A stretch of 28,745 nucleotides of DNA, taken from assembly GCA_016296205.1 (NCBI GenBank), contig JAEDJS010000023.1, forward strand, positions 1 to 28,745. Direction: 5' to 3'. The notes under the pieces were generated by a model. The model saw only the letters and a program-made list of their open reading frames with translations. It was not told where the DNA came from and did not search any database. This DNA is from Treponema sp. GTDB taxonomy: Bacteria; Spirochaetota; Spirochaetia; Treponematales; Treponemataceae. Position 1 is the first letter of the stretch. The number at the start of each line of letters is the position of its first letter. Positions 6,629 to 13,524 of the stretch are shown piece after piece. Both the position numbers and the translations under genes were made by a program.

Positions 6629-9108
6629 TTAAAAATTTCCTTTGCGTAATTTACAGTTTTCATTGCATCTTTTGCATAGAAGTCGGCACCAATTTTGTGG
6701 GCGTAATCCTGATTCAACACAGCACCGCCTACACAAATTTTGCACTTGTCTCCAACTGCTCTGCGAATTTCTCTGATAGTATCTTCCATTGCGCCAACAG
6801 TTGTAGTCATCAATGCGCTTAATCCTACCAGTTTTATTTGGTTTTTGACAACTGCATCAACTACTGTCTGGACTTCAACGTTCTTGCCAAGATCAATTAC
6901 TGTGAATCCATAATTTTCAAGAAGTGCTTTTACAATGTTTTTTCCAATGTCGTGAATGTCTCCGTGAACGGTTGCAAGAATTACAGTTCCTTTGCTTTCT
7001 TCTTTTTTGCCCATTTTTTGAAGATGAGTTTTTATTTCTTTAAATGCTTCACTCACTGTGTCTGCGCTGGTTAAAAGTTGAGGAAGAAATTTTTTCCCGG
7101 TTTCAAAATCTTTTCCAACGTTGTCCAGTGCAGGAACAATGCAGCTGTCAATAATTTCTACTGGCTGATGTGTTTTTAAAAGTTCGGCTGTTAAAGAAGC
7201 AGCGTTGTCTTTAAAACCTTTTTCTATTGCGGCAATAAGTTTCCCAGCTGGTGTTGATAAATCCGGACCGTTGTTTTTTTCTTGAGTTGAATTTGAACTT
7301 ACTGGAGCATTGTTCACTGGTGCAGAATTTGCGCAAGGTGCTAAAGTTCCTGTATATTTTTGAATGTAATCAAGACAGTTTTTGTCGTAGCCCATAAGTG
7401 TTCTGTATGCGTTAAAACTTTCTGTCATTGAATCACTCATTGGGTTAATGATACAGGCATCTAGTCCAGCGTACAAAGCAATTTCCAAAAATCTGCTGTT
7501 GATAATATCACGGCGTGGAAGTCCAAAAGAAATGTTTGAAACACCAAGAATAAATCTTAATCCCTGGCTTTCATATTTGGTTTTTAAAATTTGAATTGCT
7601 CTTACTGTTTCCATTGCAGCAGTCTGGTCACTGGAAACTGTCATGGTGAGAGTATCTACAAAAATGTCTCTCATAGGAATTCCAAGTGATGCACATCGGT
7701 TTATGATTTTTTCTGCAATTTGAACTCTACCTTCTGCAGTGGGAGCAATTCCGTTTTCGTCTAGACAAAGGGCAATAACACTGGCACCATATTTTTTTAC
7801 TAATGGCAGAATGTTGTTCATGCTTTCTTCTTTTCCGTTTACGCTGTTTACGAGAGCCTTTCCGTTGTAGTAGCGCAGAACAGTTTCCAAGGTTGGAACA
7901 TCGCCGCTGTCTATCTGAAGTGGAGTGTTAAAAGTTTTTTGCAGAGTTTTAACGGCTTTAAGCATTGTATCTTTTTCGGAAATTCCAGGAACACCAACGT
8001 TTACATCAAGAATATGTGCTCCACTGGCAATCTGATTTTCTGCTTCGTTAATTACAAAATTCATATCGCCGGCAATTAGGGCTTCACGGCATTTCTTTTT
8101 TCCTGTTGGATTGATTCGTTCTCCAATGATTACGGGTCCTGTTTCGCCGCCAACTTTTACAGTTTTGTTGTAGGAGCAGATGTATGTGTTAGAAAATTTA
8201 TTGTCCAGAGTGTATTCAAGAGTTTGAACTGGTTCCTGTGCTTCCTGATTAATAAGTTGAATCATTTTGCTGATGTGTTCAGGAGTTGTACCGCAGCAAC
8301 CTCCTAGTAATAATGCACCATTGTTTTTTGTCTGGAGCTGGAATCTGGCAAATTCATCGGGTGATAATTTAAACACTGTTTTGCCGTTTTCTACAGCAGG
8401 GATTCCGGCGTTAGGTTGAACCAGAACAGGAAGGTGGCTGTAACGTAAAAAATCATCTGCGAGTTTTCTGTCATCTTCAAGACCACCGCCACAGTTAAAT
8501 CCTAATGCATCAACGCCCATGCTTTCTATATAAGTAACACAGGTAAGAACATCGGCTCCACTTAATGTGCGCAGGTTTTCCTGGAATGTTACGCTGGCAA
8601 CAACTGGCAGTTTTGTATTTTCTTTGATTGCAAAAACAGCCGCTTTGATTTCGTAAAGGTCTGCCATAGTTTCTACAAGTGCAAAATCGGCACCAGCTTC
8701 TTCTGCGGCAATTGCAATTTCTTTGTAGCTTTCGTAGGCCTGGTCAAAAGTTAACGAACCCATTGGCTCCATCAATTTACCGTTCTGACTTAAATCCCAG
8801 GCAACAAAATGTTCTGTGTTTTTGCCGCTGGTACTTTCATACTCACTGATTGCATTTTTTGCAATTTGAATTGATTTTTTTACAATGGATTTAGCTTTGT
8901 CTATGTCTCCGATTTTAACTGGATTTGCTCCAAAGGAATTTGTTGTTATAACGTTTACGCCGGCTTTTAAATATTCAGTGTGGATGTTTTTTATTAATTC
9001 TGAATTTGTAAAATTTAAATCTTCCGGGATTTCAAATTTGATGGTGCAGTTTTTTTGAATCATTGTTCCCATACCGCCATCAAAGAATAAGGTTCTTGCA
9101 AAATCCAT
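6625..9108 (-). CDS. metH: Cobalamin-dependent methionine synthase, short form without reactivation domain
   Basis: The enzyme transfers a methyl group from 5-methyltetrahydrofolate to homocysteine through a cobalamin cofactor. Domains in the 827-aa product are: homocysteine S-methyltransferase (about 5-285), with zinc ligands C206, C271 and C272 in GFNCGG and GGCCGT; pterin-binding TIM barrel (about 323-575, beginning GPVIIGERINPTG); an Asn/Pro/Ser linker (588-618); a cobalamin cap helix bundle (618-700); and a B12-binding fold with DIHDIG (D717, H719, G722). It ends there, lacking the C-terminal AdoMet reactivation domain of the roughly 1200-aa enterobacterial enzyme. I chose the ATG at 9108 because AAGGAA stands just upstream; the longer frame begins with TTG at 9177 without better support. 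Its 3' end overlaps the PAP2-like gene by 4 bp. Confidence 0.95.
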   Translation of the reverse strand: MDFARTLFFDGGMGTMIQKNCTIKFEIPEDLNFTNSELIKNIHTEYLKAGVNVITTNSFGANPVKIGDIDKAKSIVKKSIQIAKNAISEYESTSGKNTEHFVAWDLSQNGKLMEPMGSLTFDQAYESYKEIAIAAEEAGADFALVETMADLYEIKAAVFAIKENTKLPVVASVTFQENLRTLSGADVLTCVTYIESMGVDALGFNCGGGLEDDRKLADDFLRYSHLPVLVQPNAGIPAVENGKTVFKLSPDEFARFQLQTKNNGALLLGGCCGTTPEHISKMIQLINQEAQEPVQTLEYTLDNKFSNTYICSYNKTVKVGGETGPVIIGERINPTGKKKCREALIAGDMNFVINEAENQIASGAHILDVNVGVPGISEKDTMLKAVKTLQKTFNTPLQIDSGDVPTLETVLRYYNGKALVNSVNGKEESMNNILPLVKKYGASVIALCLDENGIAPTAEGRVQIAEKIINRCASLGIPMRDIFVDTLTMTVSSDQTAAMETVRAIQILKTKYESQGLRFILGVSNISFGLPRRDIINSRFLEIALYAGLDACIINPMSDSMTESFNAYRTLMGYDKNCLDYIQKYTGTLAPCANSAPVNNAPVSSNSTQEKNNGPDLSTPAGKLIAAIEKGFKDNAASLTAELLKTHQPVEIIDSCIVPALDNVGKDFETGKKFLPQLLTSADTVSEAFKEIKTHLQKMGKKEESKGTVILATVHGDIHDIGKNIVKALLENYGFTVIDLGKNVEVQTVVDAVVKNQIKLVGLSALMTTTVGAMEDTIREIRRAVGDKCKICVGGAVLNQDYAHKIGADFYAKDAMKTVNYAKEIFK

Positions 9109-9205
9109 GTTTAGTTCCTTTAATTGTAAGAATCGATTTTGATCTGCTCGTGTTCTGAAATCAATTTCTGAATTCAAGCATATTTCTGAAAGTTGACAAC
9201 AATAA

Positions 9206-9234
9206 ATTATATCAGATATACTTCAATTATTAAA
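9206..9234 (-). promoter_or_regulatory. Candidate metH promoter
   Basis: On the minus strand a perfect TATAAT (9211-9206) lies 17 bp from a weak -35, TTTAAT (9234-9229). The predicted leader is about 90 nt. I saw no cobalamin or SAM riboswitch core in that leader. Confidence 0.5.
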
Positions 9235-9251
9235 GTGAAGCAAAATGTAAT

Positions 9252-9376
9252 GGGGGGCTGACCTATAAGTTCTGTCATGCTGAACTAGTTTCAGCATCTA
9301 CGCTATATTTAGTGATAAGATTCCGAATCAAGTTCGGAATGACACAATGATTCATACTTATTAGACAGACCCTTTT
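9252..9376. repeat. Folded interspersed repeat, copy 1
   Basis: The ends form an imperfect terminal inverted repeat (left GGGGCTGACCTATAAGT; right arm within ACTTATTAGACAGACCC; 13 of 17 matching by eye). Inside are three palindromic modules: GTCATGCTGAAC with TTCAGCATC, a degenerate central palindrome CGCTATATTTAGTG, and ATTCCGAA with TTCGGAAT. The same plan recurs at 13351-13477 and, shortened, at 20888-20977. Here the element lies in the gap between metH and a small plus-strand ORF and ends 13 bp before that ORF's ATG. No coding capacity is seen, so it is MITE-like or REP-like. Confidence 0.85.
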
Positions 9377-9389
9377 ATGGGAGAAAATT

Positions 9390-9641
9390 ATGGGAAGTAT
9401 TTTTAAATTTAACGGTGGTAAGGAAGATAAACCAACTGAAAATAAAATTCAGGCGTTTAATGAATGGGAACGGAGAATTGGAAAAATTGCCCGCAACAAA
9501 ACAATCTGCGAAACAAGTGTAATTCTGTTTGGCCAAAAAAATGAAAAAGACGAAGTGATTTATGGAATCTTAACCGGCTCAGAAGGAATTATTGCAATTT
9601 CAGAAAAAAAACTTCTGGATGAATATCAGATTGAAGAATAA
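9390..9641 (+). CDS. Small hypothetical protein (83 aa)
   Basis: I do not recognise this protein. The ATG at 9390 is preceded at suitable distance by GGGAG, which supports real translation. The product is charged and soluble with no signal peptide or membrane segment: a basic/polar N-terminal half (NEWERRIGKIARNK, residues 24-37) and a beta-like C-terminal half (VIYGILTGSEGIIAIS, 56-71). The gene sits immediately after a folded repeat and is convergent with metF, its stop codon 1 bp from the metF stop, between two minus-strand methionine genes. A link to methionine metabolism is not shown by the sequence. Confidence 0.6.
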   Translation: MGSIFKFNGGKEDKPTENKIQAFNEWERRIGKIARNKTICETSVILFGQKNEKDEVIYGILTGSEGIIAISEKKLLDEYQIEE

Positions 9642-9642
9642 T

Positions 9643-10518
9643 TTATCTGGAAGCTTCCACAATTGAATTTATATTCTGCAGAATGTGGGAGGCAACCCAG
9701 GATTTATTCATTGTGTAAATGTGGATTCCTCTTACACCGTTAGAAATCAAATCAATTATCTGATCGGTTGCATAAGCAATTCCGGCTTGTTTCATGGCTT
9801 CCGGTTTGTCTGCAAATTTGTCGCAGATGGCAAGAAGCTTTGGTGGAACAAATGCGTTTGAAAGTCTCACCATTTTTTCTACCTGTGCACTGTTTGTGAT
9901 AGGCATAATTCCAGCCATAACAGGAACATGAATTCCTTTGCTTTCCATTCTGTATAAGAAGCTGTAAAGCATGTTGTTGTCAAATATCATTTGTGTTGTA
10001 AGAAAATCAACTCCTACATCTACTTTGTATTTAAGATTGTCCAGATCTTCTTCCCGGTTTGCACTTTCTGGATGACCTTCTGGGTAGCATGCTCCACCAA
10101 CGCAAAAATCATTTTCTTTTAAAATTTTAACAAGATCGCTGGCATGTTCAAGCCCTGGAATAGTAGCTTCTTCTTTTGTTTTGCCGGCAGGAATGTCTCC
10201 CCGTAATGCAAGCACGTTTTGAATGTCTGCAGATTTGAGTTTTTGAATTACGTTTTGAATTTGATTTTTATCTGAGCCAACGCATGTTAAATGAGCAAGA
10301 GCAGTTGTTCCGCATTTTTGAATTTGTTCTGCAATATCAACTGTGTTTGCCTGAGTTGTTCCACCGGCTCCATAAGTGATAGATATAAAATCCGGTTTAA
10401 AAGATGATAACTCTTTTGCGGTGTTAAGAACAGTTTCAAAATTGGATTGAACTTTTGGCGGGAAAACTTCAAAGCTCAACGTAACTTTTTTTTCTTTTAA
10501 TATATCTGCAATTTTCAT
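9643..10518 (-). CDS. metF: 5,10-methylenetetrahydrofolate reductase
   Basis: This flavoenzyme reduces methylene-THF to 5-methyl-THF, the methyl donor used by MetH. The 291-aa product matches the usual bacterial length of about 290-300 and shows the conserved N-terminal LSFEVFPPK (catalytic Glu17) and DFISITYGAGG early in the TIM barrel. I chose the ATG at 10518; the longer frame begins with TTG at 10554, which adds 12 residues the family does not need and lies in a stretch that can also be read as TTGACC, a promoter-like element. No strong Shine-Dalgarno precedes the ATG. It lies upstream of metH on the same strand but is separated by a convergent small gene and a repeat, so the two are probably transcribed separately. 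Confidence 0.93.
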   Translation of the reverse strand: MKIADILKEKKVTLSFEVFPPKVQSNFETVLNTAKELSSFKPDFISITYGAGGTTQANTVDIAEQIQKCGTTALAHLTCVGSDKNQIQNVIQKLKSADIQNVLALRGDIPAGKTKEEATIPGLEHASDLVKILKENDFCVGGACYPEGHPESANREEDLDNLKYKVDVGVDFLTTQMIFDNNMLYSFLYRMESKGIHVPVMAGIMPITNSAQVEKMVRLSNAFVPPKLLAICDKFADKPEAMKQAGIAYATDQIIDLISNGVRGIHIYTMNKSWVASHILQNINSIVEASR

Positions 10519-10569
10519 GTTGAGTAGTTTAGTTGATTTTTTGCAATTGGTCAAATAAAAAATAAGAGA

Positions 10570-10597
10570 ATTATATTTGTTGATTTGTAAAGCTCAA
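10570..10597 (-). promoter_or_regulatory. Candidate metF promoter, overlapping a divergent promoter
   Basis: On the minus strand TTGAGC (10597-10592) is followed after 16 bp by a perfect TATAAT (10575-10570). The plus-strand promoter of the next gene (10580-10608) lies across the same bases. A second possible metF promoter, TTGACC-17-TAAACT, begins at 10554. Confidence 0.5.
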
Positions 10598-10608
10598 AGT
10601 GATAAAAT
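10580..10608 (+). promoter_or_regulatory. Candidate promoter of the 10615 gene giving a leaderless transcript
   Basis: TTGATT (10580-10585), a 17-bp spacer and TAAAAT (10603-10608) are followed by just six bases before the ATG. The usual start of transcription seven bases after the -10 would be the A of the ATG at 10615. No Shine-Dalgarno is present. Confidence 0.5.
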
Positions 10609-10614
10609 TGAATT

Positions 10615-11355
10615 ATGTGGGGAAAAGCGTATTTTCATTTGCCGGGGCTTTTTGAATTTTATGAGCTGTATCAGAAATTTCTTCCATTGTTTTTTGAACA
10701 CCGCAACTGGTTTTATGAATGGGCAGAAATTGGTTCGATTTATGGTGCACCGGCAGACTGTATCTGGGGCGGCGGAAGAGTTGGCTTTGGACAGAACGGT
10801 CTGGAAAAATCAATTCTTGAATATGTAAAAAAGAATTATCCCCAATATCAACTGATTTCAAGTACAACAAAAGTTTTGCTGGAAGAAAAAGAATTAGTAA
10901 AAGAACTGCAGCGTCCGGAATTTAATTTTGTTGTTCCTGATTTTCGTTTTAATCCTAGGCTTGATTTTTTTAGTTCACTTCCATTACACTTAAAGAAGAA
11001 AGTTGAATTTCTTTGCAATGAGTGCTGCTGGTTTGAGTGCAGTAGCCGCAAAGAGTGTTACCAGAATGTGAGCAGGAAAGTTCTTGGAATTGAATTTGAA
11101 GATTATCAATGTAAATCACCTTTTTCATCAGAGGGATATAAATTTTCACGGGCAATGGAAAACCCGGGATTTATTGGAATTCATAAAATTAAAAATGTAT
11201 ATTTGCCTATGGGGTTTAATCAATTTAAAATAGAAGGAAGAAGTCTGGGCAGTGCAATTGTTCTTGAATTTCTTCTATATTATTTAACTAAACCGAAATT
11301 TCAACTGGAGGTTAGAGAACAAATTTATCTTGATAATTCACTTGATTTGTTCTAA
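10615..11355 (+). CDS. Small U32-like protein with a Cys cluster
   Basis: The 246-aa product resembles short relatives of the peptidase U32/UbiU superfamily, TIM-barrel proteins now mostly linked to hydroxylation reactions or tRNA/rRNA modification. The main clue is GFNQFKIEGRS (200-210), like the G-x-x-x-FKIEGR signature of U32 proteins. A cysteine cluster C134, C137, C138, C142 and C148, plus C166, could bind an Fe-S cluster or zinc. It is shorter than typical U32 proteins (300-450 aa), and the substrate is unknown. It is probably leaderless (see promoter). The EamA gene starts 6 bp after its stop without its own ribosome-binding site, so the two are likely co-transcribed and coupled. Family assignment is by motif memory only. 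Confidence 0.7.
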   Translation: MWGKAYFHLPGLFEFYELYQKFLPLFFEHRNWFYEWAEIGSIYGAPADCIWGGGRVGFGQNGLEKSILEYVKKNYPQYQLISSTTKVLLEEKELVKELQRPEFNFVVPDFRFNPRLDFFSSLPLHLKKKVEFLCNECCWFECSSRKECYQNVSRKVLGIEFEDYQCKSPFSSEGYKFSRAMENPGFIGIHKIKNVYLPMGFNQFKIEGRSLGSAIVLEFLLYYLTKPKFQLEVREQIYLDNSLDLF

Positions 11356-11361
11356 AAAAAA

Positions 11362-11775
11362 ATGTGGTTTTTATTTGCAATCGGATCGGCTGTGTTTGCA
11401 GCTCTTACTTCTATTCTTGCCAAAATCGGAATCAGTGGTGTTAATTCAACTTTGGCAACTGCAATCAGAACTGTTGTTGTGGTTGGCATGAGCTGGCTTA
11501 TGGTTTTTATTACTCAGTCTCAGAAAGGTATTGGAAACATTTCTCCAAAGAGCTGGCTGTTTTTGATTCTTTCTGGTCTTGCAACCGGTGGCTCCTGGCT
11601 CTGCTATTATAAGGCCCTTCAGATTGGAGAGGCCAGCAAAGTTGTGCCTGTTGATAAATTGAGCGTTGTTTTGACTTTAATTCTGGCGTTTATTTTTCTG
11701 CATGAAAGTTTTACCTGGAAAAGTGCTGTGGGATGTCTGCTTATTACAACCGGTACAATTTTTATGGTCTTGTAA
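11362..11775 (+). CDS. EamA/DMT-family transporter, single-domain
   Basis: This 137-aa hydrophobic protein has about five membrane segments (approx. 1-20, 32-52, 64-82, 92-112 and 118-137) and matches one EamA domain of the drug/metabolite transporter superfamily, including GLATGGSWLCYYKAL and a P-x-DKLSVVL-like stretch near residues 72-105. Full DMT exporters carry two such domains (about 300 aa), so this half-size protein would have to act as a dimer. The substrate is unknown. Its ATG follows the upstream stop by six A residues with no Shine-Dalgarno, suggesting reinitiation. Confidence 0.85.
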   Translation: MWFLFAIGSAVFAALTSILAKIGISGVNSTLATAIRTVVVVGMSWLMVFITQSQKGIGNISPKSWLFLILSGLATGGSWLCYYKALQIGEASKVVPVDKLSVVLTLILAFIFLHESFTWKSAVGCLLITTGTIFMVL

Positions 11776-11786
11776 TGGCTTTAGGT

Positions 11787-11824
11787 CGAAGGGGCTTTCA
11801 ATACGACACGAACGGGCTTTCAAT
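11787..11824. promoter_or_regulatory. 16-bp direct repeat next to the agcS promoter (candidate operator)
   Basis: CGAAGGGGCTTTCAAT (11787-11802) and CGAACGGGCTTTCAAT (11809-11824) differ at one base and are 22 bp apart, two helical turns. The second copy ends one base before the -35 hexamer of the agcS promoter, the place expected for an activator or repressor binding in tandem. The cognate protein is unknown. Confidence 0.6.
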
Positions 11825-11825
11825 G

Positions 11826-11854
11826 TTGAAAACTCACAAAAAAAATGTTATAAT
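11826..11854 (+). promoter_or_regulatory. agcS promoter
   Basis: TTGAAA (11826-11831), 17-bp spacer, TATAAT (11849-11854). Predicted transcription start about 11861, leaving a 40-nt leader that contains TTGGGG before the ATG. Confidence 0.7.
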
Positions 11855-11901
11855 ACTTTCTGACGTTTTTGTCATATTCTAACATTGGGGTTTTTTAAAA
11901 A

Positions 11902-13335
11902 ATGGAAAACATCGAAACAATTTTAAATTCTATTGATGACGTTGTTTGGGGAATTCCAACTATCGTTCTCATTCTTGCAACTGGTCTTATTTTGACTTTT
12001 GCTGCTCGTGGCATCCAGTTTACAAAATTTGGGCGTGCATTCAAATCAATCTTCAAGAAAAATGAAGGTGCCGGTGAACTTTCTGGTTTTGCCGCTCTCT
12101 GTACTGCTTTGTCTGCAACAATCGGTACTGGTAACATCGTTGGTGTTGCAACTGCAATTGCTGCCGGTGGTCCTGGTGCTCTTTTCTGGATGTGGCTTGC
12201 TGCTATTCTTGGTACAGCTACAAAATTTGCAGAATGTATGCTTTCTATTAAATACCGTGAAATAAAAGAAGACGGTTCTGTTCTTGGTGGTCCTTTCTAT
12301 ACAATCGAAAAAGGTATGGGTAAAAAATGGAAGTGGCTTGCTGTTCTTTTTGCAATTTTTGGTACTCTTGCCGGTCTTCTTGGTATTGGTACAATGACTC
12401 AGATTAACGGTATTACTTCTGCTGCTAATACTGCATTTGATCCAAACAATACTCATATTGCATTTACACTTTTTGGAAATGAATATACTTGGGCAACAGT
12501 TATTTCTGGTATTATCGTTACAATTTGTGTTGCACTTGTAGTTCTTGGTGGTCTTAAACGTATTTCTAAAGTTGCAGAAAAAATCGTTCCTGCTATGGCA
12601 ATTATTTATGTTTTCCTTGGACTTTCAATTATCATTATGAACGCAACAAAAATTCCTGCAGCATTTACCCTTATCTTTAAAGGTGCATTTGGTTTCCAGG
12701 CAATAGCTGGTGGTGCAGCTGGTTTTGTTATGAAACAGGTAACTGAAGCAATGCAGAAAGGTATTGCCCGTGGTATCTTCTCTAATGAAGCAGGTCTTGG
12801 TTCTGCTCCAATCGCTGCAGCTCCAGTAAAAACAGAAGAACCAGTTGAACAGGGCCTGGTTAACATGACAGGAACAATCATTGATACTCTCATCATCTGT
12901 ACAATGACTGGTCTTGCAATTGTTATTGGCGGTATGGAAGGTGGTCTCTGGTCTAACCCACAGGATCTGAAAGGTGTTGCTCTTACAGCTTACTCTTTCA
13001 ATAAAGTACTTGGCGGTGACGGACACAGTGTTCAGTTCCTCCTTATGATGTGTCTTGCATTCTTTGCATTTACAACAATTCTTGGCTGGGACTATTACTC
13101 AGAAAAATGTCTTGAATATCTTTCTAACGGTAATATGAAACTTGTTAAAGTTTTCCGCTGGATTTACATTATTGCAGTTGCAATTGGACCTTACTTTACT
13201 GTTAATGCTGTATTCACAATTGCAGATATCTTTAACGGACTTATGGCAATTCCAAACTGTATTTCACTTATTGCACTTTGTGGCATTGTAAATAAAATGA
13301 CAAAAGAATATTTTAATAAATATCCAAAACTTTAG
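11902..13335 (+). CDS. Sodium:alanine/glycine symporter (AGCS family)
   Basis: This 477-aa inner-membrane protein imports alanine, glycine or a related small amino acid with Na+. It shows about ten or eleven membrane segments and typical AGCS stretches: FAALCTALSATIGTGNIVGV near residues 63-82, GGPGALFWMWLAAILGTATKFAE near 88-110 and GIFSNEAGLGSAPIAAA near 290-306. Length and start are normal for the family. It has its own strong promoter with a tandem operator-like repeat just upstream, and a folded repeat with a T-run lies right after its stop as probable terminator. Exact substrate cannot be told from sequence. Confidence 0.93.
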   Translation: MENIETILNSIDDVVWGIPTIVLILATGLILTFAARGIQFTKFGRAFKSIFKKNEGAGELSGFAALCTALSATIGTGNIVGVATAIAAGGPGALFWMWLAAILGTATKFAECMLSIKYREIKEDGSVLGGPFYTIEKGMGKKWKWLAVLFAIFGTLAGLLGIGTMTQINGITSAANTAFDPNNTHIAFTLFGNEYTWATVISGIIVTICVALVVLGGLKRISKVAEKIVPAMAIIYVFLGLSIIIMNATKIPAAFTLIFKGAFGFQAIAGGAAGFVMKQVTEAMQKGIARGIFSNEAGLGSAPIAAAPVKTEEPVEQGLVNMTGTIIDTLIICTMTGLAIVIGGMEGGLWSNPQDLKGVALTAYSFNKVLGGDGHSVQFLLMMCLAFFAFTTILGWDYYSEKCLEYLSNGNMKLVKVFRWIYIIAVAIGPYFTVNAVFTIADIFNGLMAIPNCISLIALCGIVNKMTKEYFNKYPKL

Positions 13336-13350
13336 TCTGAACAGTGAAGT

Positions 13351-13477
13351 GGGGCTGTCCAATAAGTCCTGTCATGCTGAATTTATTTCAGCATCTACAC
13401 TATATATAGTGTTTAAGATTCTGAATCAGGTTCAGAATGACAGAGGCTTAATTCTTTTGGGACAGCCCCTTTTTTTT
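13351..13477. repeat. Folded interspersed repeat, copy 2 (also probable terminator of agcS)
   Basis: A perfect 10-bp terminal inverted repeat, GGGGCTGTCC (13351-13360) with GGACAGCCCC (13460-13469), is followed by eight T residues (13470-13477), so on the plus strand the whole element can act as a large Rho-independent terminator. Inside are GTCATGCTGAA with TTCAGCATC, the perfect 14-bp palindrome CACTATATATAGTG, and ATTCTGAA with TTCAGAAT. Compared with copy 1, the last stem has a paired change (CCGAA/TTCGG to CTGAA/TTCAG) that keeps pairing. Confidence 0.88.
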
Positions 13478-13524
13478 ATGGAGCAGAAAATGAATTTTTA
13501 AAAAAAAATTAAAAGGGAATAAAA

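Noticed and set aside
9109..9177. Longer MetH start at 9177
   Set aside because: The codon is TTG, without a Shine-Dalgarno, whereas ATG at 9108 has AAGGAA at good spacing and fits the family N-terminus.
9109..9205. Cobalamin or SAM riboswitch in the metH leader
   Set aside because: I found no B12-box or SAM-type core, and the leader of about 90 nt is short and AT-rich.
9252..13477. Insertion sequences with transposase at the repeat elements
   Set aside because: The elements are about 90-130 bp and hold no ORF; they are non-autonomous repeats at most.
13478..13501. Seven-codon ORF before mnmA
   Set aside because: It has no Shine-Dalgarno, ends 24 bp before the mnmA ATG, which has its own good site, and starts in the T-run edge of the repeat.
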